A stretch of DNA of 14,214 nucleotides from JAVBLF01 sp031553675 (GTDB lineage Bacteria; Bacillota; Clostridia; Christensenellales; CALWSW01). Made by a program: the position numbers and the translations under genes. The notes under the pieces are model-generated. The model ran no database searches. It saw only the letters and a program-made list of their open reading frames with translations, and was not told the origin of the DNA. Of the stretch, positions 6,919 through 13,971 are shown piece by piece. Location of the stretch: the NCBI GenBank assembly GCA_031553675.1, contig JAVBLF010000003.1, positions 1 to 14,214 of the forward strand, given 5' to 3'. Within the stretch, counting starts at the first letter, position 1; each line of letters begins with the position of its first letter.

Positions 6919-8940
6919 CTATTCAGTTTTGCGGAAAATCCCCTTGCGCGTTGCGAACCCCGCCGCACCCAATATGACAAGCGCGCCGCATACCGGTCCG
7001 GCGATGCCGGTCAAGGGCACGTCGGTCGTCGCCTCTTCGAGACGCACGGCTTCTACTTCAACGATGGGGGGCGGTATCGCGCCGGGGCGCTGTGTGGCGG
7101 TAAGGTTTATGATGCGCACACCTGCGGCTGGCGGCCGTATGATCGACGCGTAGGGTATGGGTGTGGGCGTTGGGAGCGGCATGGGTATGGGCGTCGGCGT
7201 GGGTGTGGGCGTCGGTGTCGGTGTAGGTGTGGGCGTCGGTGTTGGTGTCGGCGTCGGTGTTGGTGTGGGCGTCGGTGTGGGCGTTGGTGTGGGCGTGGGC
7301 GTGGGCGTCGGTGTGGATGTCGGAGCAGGCTTGAGCGTGGCTTGCGGCGTCGGCGTGGCGAGCGGCGGCGCAAAGTAACTCCGGATCGTCGTCTGGCCAT
7401 ATGCGTTCATAAAGGGGATATCGTAGTCCTTCGACAGCGCCGTCGTCGCGCTGCCATCGCTGACATCCATCGTCAACCGGGCACTCTCCAGAGCGGGATG
7501 AAAGACGCCGGGCGCCCTGAGAGCTGTGGCATCGAGTTTGACGTAGTAGGCGAGTTGGTAGTTTTCGTCCGCCTGCACCGTCGTGATCTTCCACTTCCAG
7601 TCGCGTCCCGAGCCGGTAACGTAGCCGGCATCGAGCGCGGCATTGGGTACGCTCGTATCCATGATCGGCTGCTGCCCGTACTGCACGACCGAATACATCG
7701 GCCCCACTTTGCCCCACACTTGGGCGGCGATACCGGAGAGCGCGGCGATTTGCCCGGCATAGCCCCGGAAGATCGGCACGAGGTTGGCCCCGCCGCTGCT
7801 CAGGTAACGGATCGCGGTAGGCGATTGGCAGGCTTTGCGGAACTCTTCGATCGCGCTGCCGTAGTACGCCGTTGCGCCCGACCAGCCAGGTGACGGCCCC
7901 CAGGATGCGGCTGTGTTGCCCGCCAGCGTGTCGTAAGGGGCGGCGATCGCGACGGCGTATTCCTCGGCGATGGCTTCGCTCTGGGGAAAGCCGGTCTTCG
8001 GATCGTAACTGCGCATGGCGATCTCGCCGGACAGAGCGCCCTGCTTCGGATCGCCGCCATAGGCGTTGTCGAGGCCAAGTCCGATCACCCAGAGCTGCGC
8101 GCCCAAGCCGTTGCCGAGTGTCGATGTGTAGGCGGGGTGGCTGGAGTGCCCCAAGATCCGAGAGTCAAAGCCCGCGATGCTGCCGACCGCGTTCGGCGAC
8201 GCAAGGGAATAGGCGGCAAAGCTCTCGCCCGGATCTGCTTTGATCGCCTTGGCGATCATGAGCGCGTCGCAGCGCATGGCGTTTTCGGTTGGACCGTTTC
8301 CTTCGCCGAAAAAGTCGCCGCCATCGGTGAGCAGGATGACGAACTTATGCGCCGCGTTCGAACCGCGCAGGATTTGGTAGGCCGGCATGAGCCCCGAAGC
8401 CAGGTGTGTCGCGTGCTTGGGTTCGTAGCCGCCGCCTGCCAGCGCCGACAAGTCTTGTTCGAGGCGCGCAAGTTCGTTCTGCGTATAGAAACCTTGACCG
8501 TTCGGTTGGGGCGGCGCGTCAGGATCGTCGGCCGCAAAGTAGTCAAAACACACGAAAGCGACGCGCGAATGCGCCGCACCCGCCGCACCGTTGGGGTTGC
8601 GCTGTGGATCGAGCAGGATTTGTCCCGTCTCGATCGCGCCCTCCAAGGCCAGATCCCAGCGGGTTCTCCCGCCCGCAACGGCTGTTTTCATGCTGTCCGA
8701 CGCGTCGATCACGACGACGACATCAACGCTGCCCGGCGTGATCGACCCGCTTGCAGGGCTTGCGATGTCTTCTGCCTCCAACGACAACTGCACGCGAAAG
8801 ACGTCGTTCCCGATGTGGGAGACATCCGTGCTGAGTTTGGCATTTCCCTGTGTCGCCAGCGCCCTGGGCGCCTGGATGGCCGACGCGATCGCCAAACACA
8901 ACAAAAGCGCAAACGCCATCGCCTTTTGAATGCTCCTCAT
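6919..8940 (-). CDS. Secreted VWA-domain protein with Thr-Pro stalk and sortase-type anchor
   Basis: Predicted wall-anchored surface protein of 673 aa. Residues 1-29 are a signal peptide with a leucine/alanine-rich core and a likely cut after AxA near RALA. A von Willebrand factor A domain follows. It has an intact metal (MIDAS) site: DASDS (D79, S81, S83), T178 in KHATHLASGL and D206 in LLTDGGD. The middle part to about residue 540 has no motif I can name. Next come 21 consecutive Thr-Pro dipeptides, a rigid stalk able to span the wall. The C-terminus is VPLTG (641-645), then a hydrophobic helix and the basic tail RKGIFRK, an LPXTG-like sorting signal. The role is probably adhesion or ligand binding. 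The start at 8940 is preferred over GTG at 8946 because GGGGAG (8955-8950) lies 9 nt from the former and only 3 nt from the latter. No sortase or pilin gene is adjacent. Confidence 0.88.
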   Translation of the reverse strand: MRSIQKAMAFALLLCLAIASAIQAPRALATQGNAKLSTDVSHIGNDVFRVQLSLEAEDIASPASGSITPGSVDVVVVIDASDSMKTAVAGGRTRWDLALEGAIETGQILLDPQRNPNGAAGAAHSRVAFVCFDYFAADDPDAPPQPNGQGFYTQNELARLEQDLSALAGGGYEPKHATHLASGLMPAYQILRGSNAAHKFVILLTDGGDFFGEGNGPTENAMRCDALMIAKAIKADPGESFAAYSLASPNAVGSIAGFDSRILGHSSHPAYTSTLGNGLGAQLWVIGLGLDNAYGGDPKQGALSGEIAMRSYDPKTGFPQSEAIAEEYAVAIAAPYDTLAGNTAASWGPSPGWSGATAYYGSAIEEFRKACQSPTAIRYLSSGGANLVPIFRGYAGQIAALSGIAAQVWGKVGPMYSVVQYGQQPIMDTSVPNAALDAGYVTGSGRDWKWKITTVQADENYQLAYYVKLDATALRAPGVFHPALESARLTMDVSDGSATTALSKDYDIPFMNAYGQTTIRSYFAPPLATPTPQATLKPAPTSTPTPTPTPTPTPTPTPTPTPTPTPTPTPTPTPTPTPTPTPTPIPMPLPTPTPIPYASIIRPPAAGVRIINLTATQRPGAIPPPIVEVEAVRLEEATTDVPLTGIAGPVCGALVILGAAGFATRKGIFRKTE
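7190..7316 (-). repeat. Degenerate hexanucleotide tandem repeat encoding (Thr-Pro)21
   Basis: About 126 bp made only of GTGGGC/GTCGGT/GTTGGT-type hexamers as read on the plus strand encode the Thr-Pro stalk on the minus strand. Codon third positions vary (ACG/ACA/ACC and CCC/CCG), so the tract is not a pure microsatellite. Even so, it could change length by slippage or recombination and alter the stalk length. Confidence 0.85.
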
Positions 8941-8986
8941 GTGCACACACTCCCCACAAATAATTGGATGAGGTTAACATACAAAC

Positions 8987-9016
8987 ATCATAGCATGAAA
9001 ATAAGCCAAATTTCAA
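8987..9016 (-). promoter_or_regulatory. Promoter of the VWA surface protein gene
   Basis: Reading the minus strand, TTGAAA (9016-9011) and TATGAT (8992-8987) are 18 nt apart. Transcription would begin near 8980 and leave a leader of about 40 nt ending in the GGGGAG ribosome site. Confidence 0.65.
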
Positions 9017-9062
9017 CCATTCATATTGATTTTATGTGTTCTAATTAGTCCGAATTTCGGGC

Positions 9063-9132
9063 GTTCCAAATTTTAAGAACGCAATAAAAATGGGACAAAT
9101 TGCGTTTTTTTGCATTTTAAGTGCTCCAAATT
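9063..9132. repeat. AT-rich hairpin and imperfect direct repeats
   Basis: AACGCAAT (9078-9085) can pair with ATTGCGTT (9099-9106), followed on the plus strand by more T, giving a weak terminator-like hairpin. Around it, GTTCCAAATT (9063-9072) recurs as GCTCCAAATT (9123-9132). The direction of any function is unclear, since no plus-strand gene ends here. Confidence 0.35.
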
Positions 9133-9268
9133 AGCGAATGCAATGGTGTCGGGTTCGCCTGAAAAAGCGCAAAAAGCGGCGTATTTTGTCGTCTTGCTTC
9201 GATCCTTCGTCAGCACAAGCGCCAAAACTTTGCTTTCGCGAAGGCGTCGCTCCCGTCGCATTCCGACC

Positions 9269-9310
9269 AAAAGAAACGAGCACCCCATTCGGCAGCGTGC
9301 TCGTTTCTTT
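9269..9310 (-). terminator. Rho-independent terminator of ileS
   Basis: AAAGAAACGAGCAC (9270-9283) pairs perfectly with GTGCTCGTTTCTTT (9297-9310) in a 14-bp stem with a 13-nt loop. On the minus strand the stem ends in TTTCTTTT. It lies 84 nt past the ileS stop codon. Confidence 0.85.
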
Positions 9311-9393
9311 GTGAGTCCAATCGGGATCTCGGTCTTGCGATGGATCGTTGCCGCGGCGCGTGCTTCCATTTTGCGAAGCAGGTCTTGCTGCGC

Positions 9394-12300
9394 TTATCTC
9401 TTTTTGACGCCCAGCGTGACTGTTTCGCCGTTGATGTTCCACGCCTTTGTGAAACCATCGGCGGGGCTGGCGATCGCATCGGACAGCGTGGCGCGGCAGA
9501 TCACGTCCTGATGCTTGTCGAGGATGGCGGCGATCGCGTCGTTGCCTTCGTGCGAGAGGACGATGTGATCGGTCACGTCGAAATCGGCCTCTTTGCGGAG
9601 GGTCTGCACTTTCGAGATGATTTCGCGGACGAAGCCTTCCTCGATCAGCGCGTCGGTGAGGTTGCCGTCGAGCACGACCGTGACGCCGCGATCGGCTTGC
9701 GCGATGAAACCGGGCTTCTGGGTCATTTCGTAGAGGGCGTCGGATTCCTCCATGCGGACGACCTGGCCCTCCAGCTCGAACTCGAAAGCTTCGCCGCGAC
9801 GGAAGCGATCGACCACGGCGTTGCCGTCGACGGTTTTCAGGTAGGCCGAGATTTGGCCGAGTACCTTGCCGTACTTGGGGCCCATCGTGCGAAGCTGCGG
9901 TTTGATCTCGTAGGTGGTGAAAGCCGTCGTGTCGTCCGTGAAGACGACGCGCTTGACGTTGAGTTCGTCCGCGATGACGGCGAGGTGGGCGGCGCCCGCT
10001 TCGGCGCCCGAAACGTACATGACGGCCAATGGCTGGCGGTTTTTCAGGCCGGATGTGCTGCGCGCCGCGCGTCCGAGCACGACGATGTCGAGCGTATTGG
10101 CCATGCTCTCTTCGAGCGCTTTGTCGATGCGCCTTTCGTCGGCGGTCGGGTAGTCGCACAGGTGGATCGATTCGGGTGCGTCGGGCAGGACAGGTCGAAC
10201 GATGTTCTGGTAGATGGCTTCGGTCATGAAGGGTACAAAGGGCGCGGACAGGCGGCCTAGTGTTTCGAGCACCGTAAAGAGCGTCATGTAGGCGGCTTCT
10301 TTGTCGTCGGTCATATCCGGCCCCCAGAAGCGTTCCCGACAGCGGCGGACGTACCAGTTGCTCAGTTCATCGACGAAATCTTGCAGAGCGCGGGCGGCTT
10401 CCGTGATGTGAAGCACTTCGAGTTCGCCATCGACGAAACGGACGGTCGAATGCAGGCGCGACAGAACCCAGCGATCCATCTCGGTCAGCTTGTCGTCGCG
10501 CAATTCGTGGAGGGCGGGGTTGAAGGAATCGATCTCGGCGTAAAGCGCATAGAAGGCGTAGGTGTTCCAATAGGTGCCCATGAACTTGCGCTGCATTTCG
10601 CTGACGTTGCCCGGGCCGAAGCGGCTGGGCAACCACGGGGCGGACGCCGTGAAGAAGTACCAGCGGACGGCGTCGGCGCCCTGCGCGTCGAATACCACCC
10701 AGGGATCGACGACGTTGCCGACGTGCTTGGACATTTTGCGGCCGTCTTGATCGAGTACGTGGCCCATGACGATGCAGTTTTGGAAGCTGGCCTCGTCCAT
10801 CAGCAGGGTCGAGATCGCGAGCAGGGTGTAGAACCAGCCTCGCGTCTGGTCTACGGCCTCTGAAATGAAATTGGCGGGGTAACGCGCGGCGAACTGCTCT
10901 TGGTTCTCAAAAGGATAGTGCCATTGCGCAAAGGGCATGGAACCCGAATCGAACCAGCAGTCGATCACCTCGGGCACGCGGGTCATCTGGCCGCCGCAGT
11001 CAGGGCAGGTCAGATGCACACGGTCGATGTGGGGCTTGTGGAGTTCGAGCGTTTCGGGCATGTCGGGGCTCATGGCGCGCAGCTCTTCGCGGCTGCCGAC
11101 GACGTGGCGCTTTCCGCAGTCGTCGCAGAACCAAACGGGGAGCGGGGTTCCCCAGTAGCGTTCGCGCGAGAGGCTCCAGTCGATCACGTTTTCGAGGAAA
11201 TTGCCCATGCGCCCGTGTTTGATGTTGTCGGGGAGCCAGTTGACCGATTCGTTGAAGCGGAGGAGCTTTTCCTTCACCTTGGTCATCTCGATGAACCAGC
11301 TCGCGCGGGCGTAGTAGATCAGCGGCGTGTCACAGCGCCAGCAGAAGGGATAGCTGTGCTCGTAGGGCAGCGCTTTGAAGAGCTTTCCGGACTCCCGCAG
11401 CGCTTCCTCGATCTTGGGATCGGCGTCCTTGACGAAAAGGCCGTCCCAAGGCGTGCCGCCCCAAAGCTTGCCGGCCGGATCGACGAGCTGGATGAAAGGC
11501 AGGTCGTACTTTTTGCCGATGCGTCCGTCGTCCTCGCCGAAAGCGGGCGCGATGTGGACGATGCCGGTGCCGTCCTCCGTCGTGACGTAACTGTCGACGG
11601 TGAGGTACCAGCCCTTTTTGTCGTTGGCGTGGGCGGCAGTGAAGTCGAAGAGCGGCTCATACGCGAGCCCGCCGAGATCGCTGCCTTTGCGTGTTTCGAT
11701 CGCGGGCAGCGCTTCGCCGAACACGCTCTCGACGAGTGCGTGCGCGAGGATGTAGCGCTTCCCTTGGTGCTCGACCGTGTCGTAGTCGGCGTCCGGACTG
11801 ACGCAGAGCGCAACGTTGCTCGGCAGCGTCCAGGGCGTCGTCGTCCAGCCGAGGAAGTAGGTATTCTCGGCATCGAGGGCGCGAAAACAAGCGATCAACG
11901 ACGTCTCGACGACGTCCTTGTAGCCCTGGGCGACCTCGTGGCTGGAGAGCGCCGTGCCGCAGCGGGGGCAATAGGGCACGGTTTTGTGGCCCTGGTAGAG
12001 CAGGCCCTGTTCGTCGATGCGCTTGATCGCCCACCATTCGGACTCAATGTAGTTGTCCTCATAGGTGACGTAGGGGTCGTTCATGTCGACCCAAAAGCCG
12101 ACCCGCTTGGTCATGCGCTCCCATTCATTGGTGTACTTCCAGACCGATTCCTTGCATTTTACGATGAAGGCTTCGACGCCGTATTCTTCGATCTGTTCCT
12201 TGCCGTCGAGACCGAGCTGTTTTTCGACCTCCAGCTCGACGGGCAGCCCGTGCGTGTCCCAGCCGGCCTTTCGCAGGACGTCGTAGCCCTTCATGGCGCG

Positions 12301-12513
12301 GTGGCGCGGAATCAGGTCTTTGACGCAGCGCGTGAGGATGTGCCCGATGTGGGGCTTCCCGTTGGCGGTCGGCGGACCGTCGTAGAAGGTATACGGTGTC
12401 TTGCCTTTGTTCTTGGCGACGCTCTTTTGGAAGATCTCGTTGTCCTCCCAAAAGCGGATCACGTCCTCTTCGCGGGGGACGAAGTTGAGATCGGGGTTGA
12501 CTTTCTGATACAT
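9394..12513 (-). CDS. ileS: Isoleucyl-tRNA synthetase (long, IleS2-like form)
   Basis: Class I aminoacyl-tRNA synthetase of 1039 aa that charges tRNA-Ile. The Rossmann fold begins FYDGPPTANGKPHIGHI with the HIGH signature at 55-58, followed by GWDTHGLPVELEVEKQLG. The editing domain (CP1) shows GWTTTPWTLPSN and DGTGIVHIAPAFGEDD, which clear mischarged valine. Cysteine pairs CPRC, CWRC, CDDC and CPDC suggest zinc sites. The second signature is K593-M-S-K-H, with His in place of the final Ser. The C-terminal half has the anticodon-binding helices. The length and the lack of a C-terminal zinc finger point to the IleS2 type rather than the roughly 930-aa IleS1 type. The start at 12513 follows GGAGG (12523-12519) by 5 nt; an in-frame ATG at 12525 is an alternative adding four residues. 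The gene is under a T-box. Confidence 0.97.
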   Translation of the reverse strand: MYQKVNPDLNFVPREEDVIRFWEDNEIFQKSVAKNKGKTPYTFYDGPPTANGKPHIGHILTRCVKDLIPRHRAMKGYDVLRKAGWDTHGLPVELEVEKQLGLDGKEQIEEYGVEAFIVKCKESVWKYTNEWERMTKRVGFWVDMNDPYVTYEDNYIESEWWAIKRIDEQGLLYQGHKTVPYCPRCGTALSSHEVAQGYKDVVETSLIACFRALDAENTYFLGWTTTPWTLPSNVALCVSPDADYDTVEHQGKRYILAHALVESVFGEALPAIETRKGSDLGGLAYEPLFDFTAAHANDKKGWYLTVDSYVTTEDGTGIVHIAPAFGEDDGRIGKKYDLPFIQLVDPAGKLWGGTPWDGLFVKDADPKIEEALRESGKLFKALPYEHSYPFCWRCDTPLIYYARASWFIEMTKVKEKLLRFNESVNWLPDNIKHGRMGNFLENVIDWSLSRERYWGTPLPVWFCDDCGKRHVVGSREELRAMSPDMPETLELHKPHIDRVHLTCPDCGGQMTRVPEVIDCWFDSGSMPFAQWHYPFENQEQFAARYPANFISEAVDQTRGWFYTLLAISTLLMDEASFQNCIVMGHVLDQDGRKMSKHVGNVVDPWVVFDAQGADAVRWYFFTASAPWLPSRFGPGNVSEMQRKFMGTYWNTYAFYALYAEIDSFNPALHELRDDKLTEMDRWVLSRLHSTVRFVDGELEVLHITEAARALQDFVDELSNWYVRRCRERFWGPDMTDDKEAAYMTLFTVLETLGRLSAPFVPFMTEAIYQNIVRPVLPDAPESIHLCDYPTADERRIDKALEESMANTLDIVVLGRAARSTSGLKNRQPLAVMYVSGAEAGAAHLAVIADELNVKRVVFTDDTTAFTTYEIKPQLRTMGPKYGKVLGQISAYLKTVDGNAVVDRFRRGEAFEFELEGQVVRMEESDALYEMTQKPGFIAQADRGVTVVLDGNLTDALIEEGFVREIISKVQTLRKEADFDVTDHIVLSHEGNDAIAAILDKHQDVICRATLSDAIASPADGFTKAWNINGETVTLGVKKR

Positions 12514-12525
12514 GACGACCTCCAT

Positions 12526-12775
12526 TTTTTCCTTTCTTTTCTTGAAAGAAAAGAAACAAAAGAACTTTTCACATGCCTGCGGCATCCCCGGAATGCACGC
12601 CACCTTCATGGCGTGCGTTCCGTTGTTTTGAATGCGCTCGTTGTTCGGCTACGCTTGCAAGTTTGTTCTGTTCTGCGTTCATCGGGGTGGCTTGCGTCGA
12701 GCGAGCCATCCCGGGGAGAAACGAAAGTTTTTGCGCAGCTTTTTTCAAAAAGCGCGTATCCAGCGCGTACCCAAC
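12526..12775 (-). repeat. Hairpin-rich segment between T-box terminator and ileS
   Basis: These 250 nt of the ileS leader contain several hairpins. TTTCTTTTCTT/AAGAAAAGAAA (12533-12556) is a perfect 11-bp stem directly before the ribosome site. ATGCC/GGCAT lies at 12573-12585. A 12-bp stem with one mismatch spans 12590-12601/12610-12621. A 12-bp stem with two mismatches or wobbles spans 12684-12695/12701-12712. A pair around GCTTTTT/AAAAAGC lies near 12737-12753. None is part of the T-box core. The density of hairpins suggests one or more dispersed repeat elements inserted here. Confidence 0.5.
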
Positions 12776-13030
12776 AAAAAAGCCATTCGCTCCATAGGGC
12801 GAATGACCGCGGTACCACCTATTTTCGACGCGTCGCAAACGACATGTCCTCCAGCCCGTAACGGGGGCGACTCGGCCGGAATTACTCGCGAAAACGCTTT
12901 CATACCGGCGCTCCGGGGTGATCTTTGCCCTCGGTTCCGCCCGCCACGCTCACACCCTCTCGCGGCTCGCTTTTGGCTTCCCCGTCGCTACTGTCCCCAT
13001 CTGCGCTTTGCTCATAGTATATTGCAATTC
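12776..13030 (-). promoter_or_regulatory. T-box riboswitch controlling ileS, AUC (Ile) specifier
   Basis: The leader RNA senses uncharged tRNA-Ile and lets transcription continue into ileS. The diagnostic T-box sequence AGGTGGTACCGCGG lies at 12820-12807. It overlaps the 5' arm of an intrinsic terminator, GTCATTCGC...GCGAATGGC followed by six T (12808-12776). Stem I features precede it: GGACAGTAG (around 12988-12996), then GGTGTGAG. The specifier context is AAAGATCACCCCGGAGC, in which ATC (12922-12920) reads isoleucine and agrees with the gene controlled. The 3' end of uncharged tRNA would pair with TGGT in the T-box bulge and form the antiterminator. Exact stem borders were assigned by eye. 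Confidence 0.93.
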
Positions 13031-13036
13031 GTCCTT

Positions 13037-13065
13037 ATTATACAGAGTTTGCCGGGATTTTGCAA
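13037..13065 (-). promoter_or_regulatory. Promoter of the T-box/ileS transcript
   Basis: Reading the minus strand, TTGCAA (13065-13060) and a perfect TATAAT (13042-13037) are 17 nt apart. The start near 13030 gives a leader of about 515 nt before the ileS start codon, roughly half of it the T-box. Confidence 0.85.
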
Positions 13066-13126
13066 AGAAAAAAGAGCGCCGCTTCGTCAGCTTTTTCGGC
13101 GTCTGCGGGAATGGATTATCCTTGTC

Positions 13127-13156
13127 TTGACCGCGGGCCAGAGCGCTTGATATACT
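13127..13156 (+). promoter_or_regulatory. Promoter of the GtrA-family gene
   Basis: TTGACC (13127-13132) and TATACT (13151-13156) are 18 nt apart, with the start expected near 13163. It is divergent from the ileS leader promoter 60 nt away. Confidence 0.75.
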
Positions 13157-13188
13157 CTTCGGAGCGCGTTTGCCGAAAGGAATACACC

Positions 13189-13614
13189 ATGCTGATCGAC
13201 CTGTTGGTGCAGTACAAAGGGATCATACTCTACCTCTTTTTCGGTGGGTTGACGACCCTGATCAACATCGTCGCCTATACGGTCTTGGATCGCCGCCTGT
13301 CGAAAACCGCCCTCGATCCCAAAGGCGTGACGATGATCGCCAACGGCATCGCATGGTTTCTCGCCGTGTTGTTTGCCTACGTGACGAACAAGATCTGGGT
13401 GTTCGAGAGTGCGACTGCAACGACGGCGGAACTCATGCTGGAAATCGCCCTCTTCTTCGCTGCGCGCGTCGCCACTGGCCTCGTCGATATGGCCATCATG
13501 CTCGTTGGCGTCAATGTCATGCACGCCCACAAACAAGGAACAAAGATCGTTTCCAACGTGATCGTGGTCGTGCTCAATTATGTGCTGAGTTTGCTCGTCG
13601 TCTTCCGGCGCTAA
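13189..13614 (+). CDS. GtrA-family four-helix membrane protein
   Basis: Small inner-membrane protein of 141 aa with four predicted helices: about 10-32 (KGIILYLFFGGLTTLINIVA), 48-70, 82-105 and 118-139. The FFGGLTTLINIVAYTVL start, the AWFLAVLFAYVTNKIWVF block and the short C-terminus ending VVFRR fit the GtrA family. Members of that family are proposed to move lipid-linked sugars, or to help glycosyltransferases that decorate O-antigen, teichoic acids or arabinogalactan. The start at 13189 has AAAGGAA (13176-13182) 6 nt upstream. The frame is open further upstream, but that part runs over the promoter. No glycosyltransferase partner is present in the window, so the substrate is unknown. The stop codon abuts a palindromic element that may end transcription. 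Confidence 0.88.
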   Translation: MLIDLLVQYKGIILYLFFGGLTTLINIVAYTVLDRRLSKTALDPKGVTMIANGIAWFLAVLFAYVTNKIWVFESATATTAELMLEIALFFAARVATGLVDMAIMLVGVNVMHAHKQGTKIVSNVIVVVLNYVLSLLVVFRR

Positions 13615-13739
13615 GAGCCTGTTTAGTAACTCGCCTTTGATGGATTTTCGCGTGGGATTTTTGTCGGGCGAGGAAGCGCCGACAAAGCATGGCGGAAATC
13701 CCACCAAAAAGGCGCAAAGTGGAGATGCGAAACAGACTC
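13615..13739. mobile_element. 125-bp palindromic MITE-like element
   Basis: The sequence begins GAGCCTGTTTAGTAACTC and ends with the inverted counterpart GAGATGCGAAACAGACTC; over 24 bases, 18 match as terminal inverted repeats. Inside, GTGGGATTT pairs with AAATCCCAC, and TTTGTCGGGCG pairs with CGCCGACAAA around a short loop near 13666-13672, so the whole unit folds into one long imperfect hairpin. TAA stands on both flanks (13612-13614, the gtrA stop codon, and 13740-13742), a possible 3-bp target duplication. It has no coding capacity. I infer a non-autonomous transposon-like element; other copies in the genome would be needed to prove it. Confidence 0.6.
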
Positions 13740-13785
13740 TAAAGGATTGGCTGCTGCAAAAGCGGCGATGCGCGCGAACTTCGCC

Positions 13786-13814
13786 TTGACAAGCCATTGC
13801 ACGTACTCTATAAT
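13786..13814 (+). promoter_or_regulatory. Consensus promoter of tRNA-Ser
   Basis: A perfect TTGACA (13786-13791) and a perfect TATAAT (13809-13814) are separated by 17 nt, an ideal sigma-A promoter. The tRNA begins 31 nt after the -10. Confidence 0.92.
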
Positions 13815-13845
13815 AGTTTCGTTGCGGTGTCGCCGCAATCCATTC

Positions 13846-13936
13846 GGAGAGGTGTCTGAGTGGTCTAAGGTGCTCGCCTGGAAAGCGGGTGTACGCGAAT
13901 AACGTACCGGGAGTTCGAATCTCCCCCTCTCCGCCA
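13846..13936 (+). tRNA. tRNA-Ser(GGA)
   Basis: The acceptor arms GGAGAGG (13846-13852) and CCTCTCC (13926-13932) pair fully. The anticodon stem CTCGC/GCGGG encloses the loop CTGGAAA, giving anticodon GGA, which reads UCC and UCU. The T-loop GTTCGAATC is present. The long variable arm GTACG/CGTAC marks it as a class II tRNA, as expected for serine. The discriminator is G, and CCA (13934-13936) is encoded. It is a single-gene unit with its own promoter and terminator. Confidence 0.97.
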
Positions 13937-13937
13937 C

Positions 13938-13971
13938 AAAGCCCTAATCTATCGAGATTATGGGCTTTTTT
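13938..13971 (+). terminator. Rho-independent terminator of tRNA-Ser
   Basis: AAAGCCC-TAATCT (13938-13950) pairs with AGATTA-T-GGGCTTT with one bulged T and a 4-nt loop, followed by six T ending at 13971. It lies immediately after the encoded CCA. Confidence 0.9.

Larger units (their letters stand above)
8941..9393. other. AT-rich intergenic region between ileS and the VWA gene
   Basis: This 453-nt gap contains the VWA promoter (8987-9016), short AT-rich repeats and a hairpin at 9063-9140, and the ileS terminator (9269-9310). The interval 9140-9265 holds nothing I can name. The overlapping open frames on both strands have no ribosome site and no recognisable protein sequence. Confidence 0.6.

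Noticed and set aside
7157..7330. CRISPR-like or microsatellite array
   Set aside because: The repeat unit is 6 bp with third-codon variation and no spacers. It is a coding Thr-Pro stalk.
7157..7378. A plus-strand frame encoding a Gly-Val dipeptide repeat protein
   Set aside because: It is the mirror of the Thr-Pro repeat codons of the VWA protein on the minus strand, with no ribosome site or independent support.
9073..9369. A 98-codon minus-strand frame downstream of ileS
   Set aside because: It runs through the ileS terminator hairpin, lacks a ribosome site and has no protein-like pattern.
12514..12609. A 32-residue upstream extension of IleRS starting at the ATG at 12609
   Set aside because: No ribosome site precedes that ATG, and the extra residues come from the hairpin-rich leader. 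The family N-terminus starts at 12513 or, at most, 12525.
10900..12861. A 653-codon open frame on the plus strand, opposite ileS and running into the T-box leader
   Set aside because: It is antisense to a clear ileS gene and crosses the T-box. It has no recognisable domain and no ribosome site.
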